NCBI GenBank assembly: GCA_963930645.1
Contig: OZ005653.1
Location: 114,978,259 to 115,042,258 of the forward strand
Direction: 5' to 3'
Origin: Salticus scenicus
Taxonomy: Eukaryota; Arthropoda; Arachnida; Araneae; Salticidae
DNA: 64,000 nt
A program made the position numbers and the translations under genes. Positions within the stretch are counted from its first letter, which is position 1, and each line of letters opens with the position of its first letter. Below the pieces are notes generated by a model. That model saw only the letters and a list, made by a program, of their open reading frames with translations. It was not told the DNA's origin and searched no databases. Of the stretch, positions 46,812 through 58,303 are shown piece by piece.

Positions 46812-47217
46812 TACCCACACAGCCACTAACATCTATAAAACATCCATAAACGTTAAAAAAAAATTATTCTTTATCTTCTATAAATATCCTACAGATATCT
46901 ATTAGCACGACAAATGTCACTCTTTATTACATCCATTATATGTCTGTTAAATATCCAGTAAGTCTCCAAATATCCAATAATTCGACTATTTATATCTAAT
47001 AGATATTGAAAATATCTAAATCTTGTTTTGATCTAACATGTTACATCTATTAGACATTGAAAAAGGAACGTCTGATTTTTGTCTACATTTAAACATTTAA
47101 TAGATATCTAGAATTAGTACAGGATATCCAGGACTTTTAATGGACATTCTTAAGATAAACCTTTTATGGATCAATGGATGTAATTTAGATGTCCAATGGA
47201 TATAAATGACCGTGTAG
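46812..47217. repeat. MITE-like unit made of short self-complementary ATCTATTAGATAT motifs
   Basis: About 400 bp packed with variants of ATATCTATTAG, TAATAGATATC, ATCCATTATATGTC and AATGGACAT, on both strands. The outer ends (CACACAGCCAC on the left; inverse of TACACGGTCAT on the right) are loosely inverted. The repeated motif is itself palindromic, so the stretch can fold in many registers. I recall similar TAGATGTCTAATAGAC-type repeats in other animals but cannot name a family. Confidence 0.5.
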
Positions 47218-47219
47218 AT

Positions 47220-48533
47220 AATGTAAGAAAAAATTATTAAATTTGTATACTTAAATTTTCTTTAAATGGTTACAGTACGTAAGCACATATTATTCCGAAA
47301 TTTATGTGTAATATTTTGATGGAAAATACAATGCTTTTGTAATAGAGTTTTATTTGAAATAATAAAGTAATAATTAATGTTGTTAAAAATATTCTTTATT
47401 ATTCTTTGCTAGCGAGCTCTTCTTATTGAAATATTTAATGATTTTATAATGTCCATAGTTGTTCTTATATTAAATCTAAACTGGCAGTATTAATTCTTAT
47501 TACAAAAACAGCAACCATGGAAAATAATAGTATAAACATTCAAAACTTATTTACAAACATATATACAAAACAAAAATATATTTACAAAAATATAAACAAT
47601 CCTATAATATTACAATTATTATAAATTTCCTTAAAATATGGGGATAAAATTATATAATTTACACACAATAAATGTATATATAAACAGCAAGAAATAATCA
47701 AAATAAATTATAAAACAACCTATATCATTAAATAGATTAATGCATATAAATATAATTTTTCTGTTTGACATATGTAAAAGTCATAAAAAAAAAAAAAAAA
47801 ATTAGAGTTTCTTTATGTGTTTCTGCTCCAAACAGATAAACATTTTAATATTCAGAACGTGCCTTTAGATTCTATAGCAAGAGTTTGGAACAAAAATATA
47901 CTGACAGCGAATAGAAAATTATATGCAAAAGTAGTAAAATTTATGTTTTGGACAGTTTTAGTATTCCGGAAAAGTTTATAAAAGGAATACCCAATGCGAA
48001 GAAACTTTGTAAATAATTTAACAGAAATTTATATAATGCTATAAACCTTATGCTTAAAAAATTATATTAAATCGCATGAAAAATAAAAGAGAGAGAGAGA
48101 GAGAGAAAGTATTGCAAATAGTAATATTATTCACATTTGTTATTAATACTTATATATTCTAAAAATTTTTTAAAAATTTTAATTCGATATAGTTTCTTAA
48201 ATACTAAGTTCTTGTGCCTAAAAAATATCTGTTGCAAACAATAAAAGTCAATGAGATAAATATTTAATTTTATACGACCAATTGATTAAATATTTAGTAG
48301 GTTATTGCATCACCATTTAAATGAAAATTATTTTATTCATTTGTAATAATTATATTGTAATTATACTTTTTTGAATAAATATTTTTATTCATAAAATTTA
48401 GCAATCGTTTTATTACCGCTTAATATTTTTCTTAGAGTCTTATAAAACGTGTAAGATAGTTTCTGCTTTCATTAATGAAACAATACTTCTAAAACATAGC
48501 TAATAGTTCTATTTGTATTTTACTGATTGTGTT

Positions 48534-48573
<40 letters not shown>

Positions 48574-48685
48574 GTAAAGATATACAAACCGAATTACCTT
48601 CAAATTGCAAAGCTTAATTACAATATTTCTAACCACTTAAATAACATGCATTGTCTAGTATGCTATAAATCTTTCAGATACTGTG
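47220..48685. other. AT-rich spacer
   Basis: Contains an A-run at 47787-47802, (GA)n at 48091-48107 and a T-run at 48536-48570. No gene recognised. Confidence 0.5.
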
Positions 48686-48687
48686 AT

Positions 48688-49010
48688 TGATGTTGATTAG
48701 GTTTAACGGCGCACTAAACCAACATAATTTGCAATTAGCAGTGGCGAAACGTCCATGGAAGTGACGGAAGCAGAGCTTCCCTTATTTAAGATTTCTAAAA
48801 AGTAATCAAGTAACTTCGCCGCATCGAAAGACTGAATTGACGCTTCCTCTGCTTTTGGAAGCGCTTCGTTTCGGCACTTCCACAGTTTTCTAAACTACGT
48901 CTCGCCCCTGGCAATTAGAGACTGTTTGGTGTCTGGGTTTTACCCGTGTTAGTGATCCAGAAACATGGCATTAAAAAATGTATCCTCTGTGGAGGGAGTG
49001 GCTCTCCCAT
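48688..49010. repeat. Dispersed-repeat-like host sequence around the hAT MITE
   Basis: Flanks of the hAT insertion (GGTTTAACGGCGCACTAAAC on the left; GTGTCTGGGTTTTACCCG on the right) are GC-richer than the surroundings and join cleanly when the insertion is removed. The TTTAACGGCGCACT text resembles a type of SINE tail I remember from invertebrates; unproven. Confidence 0.35.
48739..48910. mobile_element. 172-bp hAT-type MITE with 8-bp target duplication
   Basis: Starts CAGTGGCGAAACGT and ends with the inverse of CAGGGGCGAGACGT. It is flanked on both sides by the exact 8-mer GCAATTAG (48731-48738 and 48911-48918). Eight-base duplications and CAGNGGCG ends are the hallmark of the hAT superfamily. 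The inner sequence is also partly self-complementary (GGAAGTGACGGAAGC versus GCTTCCTC / GGAAGCGC). No coding capacity. Confidence 0.93.
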
Positions 49011-49014
49011 AAAT

Positions 49015-49360
49015 AATTTTTAAGAGTAAATATTTTTAAAACATGTTATATATAGCACATGTTAATGCAATTTTTTTTTTATCTTTAAAATATCTAAGAA
49101 AATGTAAACACTTCATAAAATCTGTATTAAAAAGAAGAAGAAGAAGCAGATATAGAGATTTGTTAACAAGTGTTATGTGTGCATCTGAAATATTAAACAT
49201 GATTTATATCCAGTTATTGCTTAGCCTTTTAACATACTTCGATGAAAATAAATGGTTTATTTAAAAATTTTACGTGACATATTAAAAATACTGAAAGCTT
49301 ATCCAGGTATTATAATGAATTTCATTAGACCAGAATAATATTTCTTTCGAACTTAATGAA
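49015..49360. other. AT-rich spacer
   Basis: The ORF at 49043-49264 has no recognisable motif beyond a KRRRRSR basic run. No feature supported. Confidence 0.35.
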
Positions 49361-49723
49361 CATAAAATCTTTTTGTAAAAAAATAGAACCGACTCCAAAA
49401 AGGAACTGCTATTCAAACAACTAAATATGAAAGAAAATTGGCAGAAAATGGAACTGTAGATTGCGCCTAAAAGTATAAAATAATTTCCTTTACCAAACAA
49501 CCTATAACACTACAATTAATCATAACTTTTGAAGTCGGCGCAAAATTAAATAAAATTTAATTAGTTTTTAAAGGTTTGTCTTTAGATCGGTAGCAACAAA
49601 TGCTGTTGTCTCGAATGATCCATTTTCATGTTTCCTTTATTATTTTATCACTGTATACAATCGGTCCATTAGTAGCATCTACATAGAACAGTGAACATTC
49701 TTCACAATGCTGTATTTATGTTT

Positions 49724-49954
49724 CTACGAAGTTAGATTATCCTTGATGGCTTTTGAATTTGGCGATAGAAACGTAAGGCAAAAATATACACACAAGATGT
49801 ATATTTTCATAATATCTATTATATGTTTGCCAGATAATTTTGCGATTTTTCGTTCACCAAGGACGTCAGATACCAGCATCTTCGCCAACTTTTGCTGCTT
49901 ACGAAGTCTTATTTGTTTTCTTGAATCAAAGTAGTTTTCGGCTGCGTTTTGCAT
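49724..49954 (-). CDS. Conserved short ORF inside the composite's sub-element (uncertain)
   Basis: A 76-codon frame starting MQNAAENYFDSRKQIRLRKQ and continuing KLAKMLVSDVLGERKIAKLS before running into a hydrophobic, AT-rich tail. The first 45 or so residues are shared in the same frame with copies A (23327-23466, with a stop after NYFD) and B (about 45755-45893). The basic, helix-prone composition could suit a DNA-binding or coiled segment, but I recognise no domain. No start context, splice site or promoter can be proven. It may be the remains of a transposase exon carried by the composite, or simply part of a repeat. Confidence 0.3.
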   Translation of the reverse strand: MQNAAENYFDSRKQIRLRKQQKLAKMLVSDVLGERKIAKLSGKHIIDIMKIYILCVYFCLTFLSPNSKAIKDNLTS

Positions 49955-50224
49955 GTAACAATGTGAGACGTGTATTTTGAATAGGATTTCATTTTTGTAT
50001 TGAATGAAGGTATCAATTTTTATTTAATTTTGCGCCGACTTCAAAAGTTATGATTAATTGTAGTGTTATAGGTTGTTTGGTAAAGGAAATTATTTTATAC
50101 TTTTAGGCGCAATCTACAGTTCCATTTTCTGCCAATTTTCTTTCATTTTTAGTTGTTTGAATAGCAGTTCCTTTTTGGAGTCGGTTCTATTTTTTTACAA
50201 AAAGATTTTATTTTTCTCTTTTCA

Positions 50225-50428
50225 GTGAAAACTTATTTATATAGCAGAGCATCAGAAGACGTTCGACGGAAGTTTCACAAATCACAACTTCCAAGGAAAG
50301 TGACATTACTCAAAAAATGGTTTATGTCACTGAAAAATACATTAAATGCACCCAATGTGAACAAAAAAGTTACATCTCCATCTAGAAAGTTATGCACTCG
50401 AGAGACAGTTGTGCCAGTTTTATTCTAG
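50225..50428 (+). CDS. Conserved short ORF next to the sub-element (uncertain)
   Basis: A 67-codon frame containing SRASEDVRRKFHKSQLPRK and then KKWFMSLKNTLNAPNVNKK before a stop. It directly follows TTTCTCTTTTCAG, a strong splice-acceptor-like sequence, so it could be a 3' exon. Copies A (minus strand, about 22845-23050) and B (about 45275-45490) carry the same stretch with a few substitutions and, in B, an indel. No family recognised. Confidence 0.3.
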   Translation: MKTYLYSRASEDVRRKFHKSQLPRKVTLLKKWFMSLKNTLNAPNVNKKVTSPSRKLCTRETVVPVLF

Positions 50429-52709
50429 TCAAGTTATTTTTAAATTGATTTTTCTCAAATGCTGCATTTTTAAATTGTGTCACTTTTCTTGCCTTTATCG
50501 GATATGACTAAAAAACTATCTATTGAACGAACATACGTTAAATTAAAAAGTCTTTAGAAATGTAAAGAAAGGATACGCTGTATTCGTAACCGAAAATTCT
50601 GTTAGGCATATATATTAAACTTTACAGTAAATACGTGTCACCCGCTGCGCCGGAAATTGCGCAGCTTAAAGTTCAAACAAAGAGCAAAATATGCATTGCA
50701 GCTGATGGACAGAAGTTTCAACATCGATACTTAAACACTGCTTTTACCAGTGTAGCTGCTTGTGTTCAGCAGTTAGAGTGAGAACAGACTTTTGTGAGTA
50801 TCCTGTAATTTGTTTATATCTTAATGAAATCTTAATGAAACTTATTTCAGGCCAAGATCATTACGACAACAAAAAAAGTATTAAAATTAAATCATCTCTT
50901 ACGAAGTTATAAGCTAACAAATTTCAACAACAACAACGAGAAACATGGTTTGTATTGAGAACCTCTTCCTTTATGAAGTCGGCTTAAAACGCCTATGCGT
51001 TAATCGATGTGACCACTTACAATAACCATACTTTGAATTTTACATAGCATAAATGTCACCCGCTACGCTACAATATATGCAATGTTTTTCAAGTGTGCAC
51101 AAAATAGGAAATTGTGACTAAACAAATGCACGTTTTAAGCGTTCTGTTTTTAGCATTAATGTCTAAACTATCTTTGCGTACTATATCGATGATGCTCTGC
51201 AATTTTATAATTCACTTTTTACCCTGTCTTGAAACTTTTCCGAGATAGGATCGCTAACTCCACTCTTTTCTACAAGGTGGCGCTTTAGGCGGTTGAATCG
51301 CGTAGCACATGTTCACTTTACTTTTCCATACATACCACTTTTATGACTATAGCTGCAGCTGTTCAGCAGTTAAAAGAGTCGGGACTGACTTTTTTGGGCA
51401 CCCTGTATTTTCTTTTGATCGTAAAGATCTTACAATGGGACCTATTTCAGACAAAGACCTTTACAATAAAACAAAAAGTATGAAAATCGGATCATCCATT
51501 CAGAAGTTATGAGCTAACAAACAAAAACAAAAACAAAAAAACATACGCTTTGAAATGAGAACCTCCTCCTTTTTGAAGTCAGTTAATTAGAGCATTTCTT
51601 ACGAAGTTATAAGCTTACACACACCAACAACAACACATAGCAAGAATTAAGAATACCCTCCTTTCTGAAGTTGGTTGAAAAGGACTTTGCGCTAATCGAT
51701 GTGACCGCTTACAGTAACAGTACTTTGAACCACAGAATATACGTGTCATCCGCTACGCTGTAAAGCGTGCAACGTAGTTCAAGTGTGCACAGTGTAGGAC
51801 ATTGCGAACAAACAATTGCACGTTTTAAGCGTTCTATTTTTAGCAATAATATCTAAAAACTGTCTTTTCGTAGTAAATCGATGATACTCTACAGCTTCGT
51901 AATTAACTTTTCTCCCATCTTGAACCGTTTTTGAGATAGGAGCGCTAATGCCGCTGTTTTTCACCAGATGGTGCTTTATTTTCTTTAGATTGTAAAGATG
52001 TTATAATGGGACCTACTTCAGACCAAGATCTCTACAACAAAGCAAAAAGTATCAAGTAACCGTATTTTGAAATATAGCGTATGTCTCACCAGCTACGCTA
52101 CTACGTGAGCAATGTAGCTCAAGTGTGTATAGTGTAAGAAATTGCGAACAAAAAAAGGCACGTTTTTAGCCTTGTACTTTTAGCATCAATGTCAAAACTA
52201 TTATTCCGTACTAAATCGATGATGCTCTGCAATTTCATAATTCACTTTTTTCCCCTGTCTTGAACCGTTTCCGAGATAGAAACGCTAGCATGAATGTCTA
52301 AACTACTAAATCGATGATAATCTTCAACTTTCTAATTCACTTTTTTTCTCTAGAACCGTTTTCGAGATAGGAACACTAACTCCACTATTTTCCACCAGGT
52401 GGCGCAGCAAGGGGTTTAACCTTGTACTGCAGGGCCACTTTATTATACTTACATACCATTTTTATCACTATAGCTGCAGCCGTTTAGCAGTTAAAAGAGT
52501 TGGGACTGATTTTTTTCGGCACCCTGTATTTTCTTTAGATCGTAAAGATATTACAATGGGACCTATTGCAGACCAAGACCTTTTCAACAAAACAAAAAGT
52601 ATCAAAATCGAAGCATCCGTTCAGAAGTTATGCGCCAACAAACATAAAAAAAACATACGGTTTGAATTGAGAACCTTCCTTCTTTTTTTGAAGTCGGTTA
52701 AAAAATTAA

Positions 52710-54575
52710 GAGTAATATAAATGCTATGTGAACGAAAAATTACACACATAACAGTAAAACAAAACAAATAATAATAATAATAATAACAAATCGATGCATT
52801 TAACGAAATTAGTCTATTAAAAATGTTATGCTTATCATATTTTGAAATATTCATTATATGCGTCTATGAATAATGAGAAACGTAAAAATCGAAAACTTGG
52901 CAAAGCTCCTAAACTAGAATGCAAATCGGACTACATGTCTTCATGATGTCATTCCACGTTCTGATGACGAATTTATTTCATTTATGTTAAAATAGTCTTA
53001 ATTTAACTCATAAACTGTCGGAATATAGCAAACAGTAGCACGAAATTTCCCCACAAGCAGTCAGAACTCCGCCTCATTCTTGTCGTCTGTTAGTAATTTA
53101 GAACACATATATAGAGTAGAATGAGTGTTGCCTTTATATGGATATATTAACGAGTAGTTCATTACAAAATAGTCTGTGTATATGTGTATAAAAGTATTAA
53201 CTTAAGTAAGATAAATTTTTGTTTTCATCATTTATGAACAAATTGAAGGGAAACAAGAGATTTTAATTAAAAATACATTTTATTTATGAGTAAAGTTGAA
53301 TACAGTTTTAAACATTTTTCCTTCTGAAGAATAAGTATACAGAGTCGTATGAATTTGTATTAGTCTCCTTATTTTATTTAAAAAATAAATTGAAATTTAT
53401 AATTTAGAAATTAATATTTATGAAATTAGTTAATTTTATAAAAACAGTGCAATATTTAAGAAATTGAGGATTCTACACAAAATCCAGCCATTATTTTGTA
53501 AACACACACACACACATACATATATAAATTAAAGGTCACGTAATATTTGCTAGACATTTTCCATTTTAATAATACATTAATACTGAAATGGTAAATATTG
53601 AAACCGGGATCTTAATTTCGCAATAAAACACTTTTCTGCTTCTTTATGACAGAGCAAAATAAGATGCTTAAAATATCAAAGAAAGCTCAAAATTAAACTA
53701 AACTTATTAAAGTCGTTTCATTATTTAATGAACACTTATCAGTAAAAGATAAATATGTTTTATGTAAAAAAAAAATCTTTTGTTTAATATTTAAATAAGA
53801 TATTTGACTTTTTTTCAACGAAAAAGAGGCTGAGAGAGAACTGAAACTTCTTAGATAAAATGAAAAAAAAAAAAAAGTTTGTCTGCTGACACTTTGCCTG
53901 TAAAATGATCGTCTTAACTTTTTCTATTAATTCCTTTCGATCTTTAAAATAAATGAATAAACGTAAAGTATAATTTCGTACGTTAGAAGAGTATTTTATA
54001 CTATAGTATAAAATATTCTTTTAACGTACGAAATAATTAATATATTAATTATGGGTTGCATAATACACTCTTGATTATATAATGTACTATTAACTAAGAT
54101 AAATTTATAATTATATTTTGATTTTACTGGATGATGGTTTTCATTTCCTTTTTAAAAAGCTTGCGTAATATGTGCTTGCTTTAGTTAAATTCAGTATACG
54201 TCGGTTTGAAAAAACTCATATACACACTAAAATGCTATTATCATACGATTTCTGGATATTTTTTTCCTTTTAAGTATTATTTCTTATAATACATTGTATA
54301 AACTAATTATGCAATAAGATAGACTTGTAGCATAAACTCCGACTTTTGTAAATATCTAAACGTTAATTATGTTTACTTCGATTTCAGACTAATTCATTAA
54401 CTGTAAAAAAAAGCCTTTTTTGACCTGAAAACACTGTTTTTGACTTTCAAAGTATCCCATCTTTACAATGAATTTATGGTGTAGTTTCACACACAATATA
54501 ATTAGTATATTTAAATTTATATCAATATATGGTAATATATGGGTAGAAAAATTCTCTTTTTAAAATAATATATTT
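52710..54575. other. AT-rich spacer with a small hairpin
   Basis: (AAT)n at about 52768-52788 and (CA)n at 53503-53515. A perfect-looking hairpin lies at 53972-54037. No gene recognised. Confidence 0.5.
53972..54037. repeat. 66-bp hairpin
   Basis: AATTTCGTACGTTAGAAGAG pairs with CTTTTAACGTACGAAAT across a TATACTATAGTATA centre. It may be a minimal MITE or a chance palindrome; no convincing target duplication. Confidence 0.6.
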
Positions 54576-54579
54576 AAAT

Positions 54580-55107
54580 AAAAGATATCGCAGCTTGAGA
54601 TTATAGTAAAGACACAATGCGTCCACCTACAACCGCCGCAGTCTTTTAGGGATACGTTCGGTCCTGCTAGCGGTTCCCGTAATTTTATGAAGTCTTTCCT
54701 CCAATAGCCCGACCGAGGTAAACTGTGAAACCTATAAAGGAAAATGTCGTGGTAATCTTCGGAAGGTTTACCTAATATGTCCGTGAAAGCCAGTTCAAAT
54801 ATTAACAGACACTAATCAGAACAATATTTATCAGGTGGGTTACAAGACATAAAGCTAAATAAGGTGTCTGTTAGTCTTATGTAATAAAAATCCAGTGACG
54901 CACTTCATCGTCGATAATAAGCCTATATCGAGATTTTGCTTGCATGAAAGTTAACTCTAGACACGATATCTTTCCGGAAAATACAGAAACTTATTATTTT
55001 TTATATATGGAAATTTCCTCTATGGAAATTTCCTCTATGGAAATGCTGAAAAAAAAATTATGTGCATTAACTCAGCACATAAATCAGTTTCATAACTTAT
55101 ATGAGGG
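54580..55107. other. GC-richer patch flanking the LTR, unidentified
   Basis: 54600-54790 is clearly less AT-rich than the rest of the window (GTCCACCTACAACCGCCGC, CGGTCCTGCTAGCGG, AATAGCCCGACCGAGG). No rRNA, tRNA or protein signature could be matched in any frame. A triplicated TATGGAAATTTCCTC lies at about 55005-55045. Confidence 0.35.
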
Positions 55108-55759
55108 TGTGAGGAATAAGAGTCTGCCATATTCTCAATTCCTCAATCTTAAAGATTAACTTAATTACTTAATTAGATAGTAATAAGAACTCGAGACAAA
55201 ATTAAACAAATAAATAAGAGTTTATTTAACGTTCAATATCAAGGAGGGTGTTGTGCTAACTCAATTTTAACTCTCAATAAACACCAGGAAATACCTTGAA
55301 CAAAGCATAAAATAAAAGGTAGCTATCTCACCAATACTGATCTTGTCGACGGCTGCTCTCTGTTACACTAGCTATTCTCACACCAGAATTATCGGCCGGA
55401 CTCCCGAGGCGCGACAGATTATTCTCTTACTTTATGCTCGCTTAAGAGCTATCACCACCAACATTACTCTTTACTCCACCTCCTCACACACTAGTCAACT
55501 ACCATACTCTATCACTATCAATTCACCATCATCTACCAAACCAATCTCCATCTTATACTGTATTCTACAAACTTCCTTTCCCTTAATTTCAATCGAACTT
55601 AAAATCACTTCGCATTCATCAAACACTCAGAGCCTAATTATTTCACTGCAGCATCATGTCGACGTAAAACTCACCCGACCAAGACTTTCGCCGAGTCACT
55701 GGTGACGAAGTGAATTATCCGTCCCAACTTTGGTGACGGTCTATAGTCTCGACCTCACA
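55108..55759 (-). mobile_element. Candidate 3' LTR of a minus-strand retroelement, 652 bp
   Basis: On the minus strand it starts TGTGAGGTCGAG, immediately after a polypurine tract, and ends CCTCACA, giving 7-bp terminal inverted repeats with TG...CA ends. A poly(A) signal (AATAAA on the minus strand, complement of 55221-55226) lies about 115 bp before the end, and a TATA-like TATAAGATGG (complement of about 55549-55558) lies upstream. The plus-strand 120-codon ORF inside it (55343-55705), rich in Ser and Thr, is an artefact. The partner 5' LTR would lie beyond 64000, so LTR identity cannot be checked here. Confidence 0.6.
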
Positions 55760-55770
55760 TTTTCCCTCCA
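55760..55770 (-). promoter_or_regulatory. Polypurine tract
   Basis: TGGAGGGAAAA on the minus strand directly abuts the TGTGAGG start of the LTR, the place where plus-strand DNA synthesis is primed in LTR retroelements. Confidence 0.6.
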
Positions 55771-57080
55771 AGAAAAAAAAATTTAATCGGGAAAATCCCC
55801 AACGGGTTTTATCGAGTAATTTTGAACACTAATATCATCTTGTAGGTGCGAGTGCAGCCACAGCTTAAATTTCTGAAACTAAACTTTAGAATAAGTTAGA
55901 AAAAAAGTGAAAGTTTAATTTGCTGAGCAATGAACTGCTTACGGCGTAAAACACAATGGCGAGTAAAAAAACATTTCCTGAGAGGAAAACCTTACCAACC
56001 CCGAAAAAAAAAGAAGTTTAACTTATAAATTAAATTGGGGACCCTTTACGAACTCCAAGAAAAAAAAAAAAACGCCTCAACAAGTACGTTAGCCCAACAC
56101 CACAGCGGGAATTACAAATATCTTTCTGTTAATCCAGAAAGGTAAAAACTTAATTTTAAACTTGAGCTTGTACAGGTGGGTCGCTTTACATAAATGCGAC
56201 AATCAATAACAACGTGAAGAAAAGTTTATTGGAAAAAAAAAAATCTTGACACTCATTTTGAAGTAACTTCAGACCTCAAAATAATCTGTCTAGGAAAAAC
56301 AGTGACAAGTAATGCAGATTGAAGACCTGGGACATCAGAAAGACATTCTAGGTGAAAGATACGTCAGCTACTACTTAGGTCATAAAAAAAAGAGGCATTC
56401 CATCTTTGGCTCACATTAGAGTAACACTGTGGACATCATTATAGCTCGTCTGAAATAAGTCTAAAATGGAAACTTTTTACAATATCAAAAATATAAATGA
56501 AGTTAAACTACATTTTGACGATAATTAAAGGAGACAGTTTGTCTCTAAAGATATACATAAAACAATTTTCATATTTATATACAGAAAATTTTCCCTTCCT
56601 GGGCTATAGCATGCGAAAAGACAAAAATTTAATTTGTTTGTGGTTTTAGTTAAAAGTTAAGCGCGATTTATGTGTATAGCCAAAAAAAAAAAAAACATTT
56701 CCCAACTCAAAAACATATATACAGAAAACTTTTAGGCTTTATACAAAAGTTTACACTTATCAAATTTCATTTTATATATACAAAGACATTATTTATAGAA
56801 ATACGATAAAAGGGGGGGGGGTATTTACAAAGGCTAAAAAAAAAAGTTCAATATTACCCGATCTGCAGATGATGGCTACAAAATAAAAGAACTTAGTGTA
56901 CATACATAAAATATATATTAAGAGAAAACATTGAAGCTTAAGCATGGATTTCAACGTGAAAGTTCATGCAAAAATTTTGAATTTTACAGTTTTTAGTTTA
57001 CGAAAGTCCTGTGCTTTCATACAAAAATGGGAAATCTGAAAGTCTTCAAGGCATGTCGTACATTTTGGTACAGCTCTGAT
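55771..57080 (-). other. Non-coding 3' region of the retroelement
   Basis: About 1.3 kb between the last gag-side reading frame and the LTR, with several A-runs (for example 56060-56073, 56682-56695) and a G-run at 56811-56821. No reverse transcriptase, RNase H or integrase motif is visible in any frame. The element therefore lacks pol between gag and LTR. Confidence 0.45.
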
Positions 57081-57549
57081 AAACAAATACTTGAGAAAAA
57101 ATAAAATAAGGAACGATACGACCTGACTGAAGGTTTCCGCTGTAACAGCATTAACATTAAACATGTTAGTCCTGTTAGTCATTGCACTCGTCATAGACAT
57201 CACAGGGCTGGAGGCTAGAACGGAGTCCGGCATCGGAGAGGCACTTTTCTGGGACGGACTCGAACCCGGTACCTTGTCACTGTCCATAGTGTCAGAAGAT
57301 TCAGGTTGCTCTCTACTCATGAATCGCGAGGTCCTAGAGGGCTCATAAGCTTTAAAACAGTTCAAAGCAGTAGTGGAAATCACATCATTTTCTTTTAACT
57401 TTGTAAAGAAATTTTCAAAAGCAGCGTTATTTAATATAGCATTTTCAGTTACCGGATTCAGCAAAAATACGTGACTCTGTCAACTTGATAGTTATAGAAG
57501 ATAAATTTAATGCCTTAACGTAAAAAGACTTAGTAGCAGAATGGCATTT
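57080..57549 (-). pseudogene. Retroelement ORF remnant (downstream of gag), 3' part
   Basis: The minus-strand frame from the Met at 57464 reads LLNPVTENAILNNAAFENFF (residue 1 on, with preceding context), then FKAYEPSRTSRFMSREQPES, then a Ser/Pro/Thr-rich stretch to about 57125, where it runs into a hydrophobic AT-rich tail. A second frame covers 57470-57549 (VKALNLSSITIKL) and, with the transposon at 57550-61744 and one ATTT removed, continues without a stop into sequence at 61750-61790. So this and 61788-62340 were one gene before the insertion. Sequence between suggests one frameshift near 57475. No domain recognised; a hydrophilic gag-like C-terminal region is the simplest reading. Confidence 0.5.
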
Positions 57550-57700
57550 GGGTGAATATACGGTATTTGATTTTTTTGTGTCCCTGAAGGAAATGTAATC
57601 TCTTCCATTCAATATTGATAATTTCTTTATTTCACACTATTTTTAAATTAGAAATGATGAGGGCCAGAAGATTTTTCCATTTTTTTAAATTTTATAAGTA

Positions 57701-57774
57701 CCAGAGGAAAATGTGTTACCAGGGGAGTGACACTATTGGCAGAGTAGTGACAAATTAAAGCAGGGAAATGACAG
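57701..57774 (+). promoter_or_regulatory. Subterminal CCAG-GAAGTGAC motif cluster, left side
   Basis: CCAGAGGAAAATG (57701), CCAGGGGAGTGACA (57719), GCAGAGTAGTGACAA (57739) and GCAGGGAAATGACAG (57760) occur within 75 bp. The same motif clusters near the other end. Likely transposase-binding repeats, by analogy with subterminal repeats of other DNA transposons. Confidence 0.55.
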
Positions 57775-58303
57775 GCTATTGATTATTAGCTAAAAAAGGG
57801 GACTAATATTAAATAAAACATATATAAATTATAGTATTTGGATATTTTTTAATATACAAGATACATTCAGTCTTCACAGTTTCTAAATGCAACCTTATTT
57901 TTAATATTAATGGTTTGTTAATGCTTAAGTTTCAATTACCCGTATCAAATAACAGAATTAATATTTTCTGCTTATTAGTCTCATCCTAGATGAAAATCAC
58001 AGTGTGTACTGTTTGATAGTTTTTAATTATAAAACGTTCAGAAACTTAAAAAGCACGTTTAAGGCGCTTTAATCTGAATAAAATTTCTCAATGAAACAAA
58101 AATATAAACTTCGTTCTCAAAACAAAACAATAGTACTATCTAATGATACACCTATCAGTCTCGAGGCTATTTAAACAAATAAACTTAAAAATTATCAGTT
58201 CACAGTATAAATGAAAACTTTCATTTTTTGCAAAGAACAGAATCAATAATTTTCACGAAACTAAATATTTTTTATTTAAATACAAAACAATCAACAATTT
58301 ACT

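Larger units (their letters stand above)
49363..52706 (-). mobile_element. Modular composite repeat, copy C (inverted)
   Basis: Mirror image of copy A with the same module order. The inverted-arm sub-element comes first (49363-49560 and 50022-50217). Module openings, read inverted, lie at about 50972, 51570, 51663 and 52686. The two outermost signature motifs bracket the unit (CCGACTCCAAAAAGG at 49390; TTTTTGAAGTCGGTT at 52685). Ends fall at comparable positions to A and B, showing that the 3.4-kb composite moved or was copied as one unit. Confidence 0.8.

Noticed and set aside
55343..55705. 120-codon Ser/Thr-rich plus-strand ORF
   Set aside because: Lies inside the candidate LTR on the opposite strand to the element; composition is that of a low-GC LTR, with no domain.
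57163..57348. Plus-strand 61-codon ORF
   Set aside because: Antisense shadow of the retroelement ORF remnant on the minus strand.
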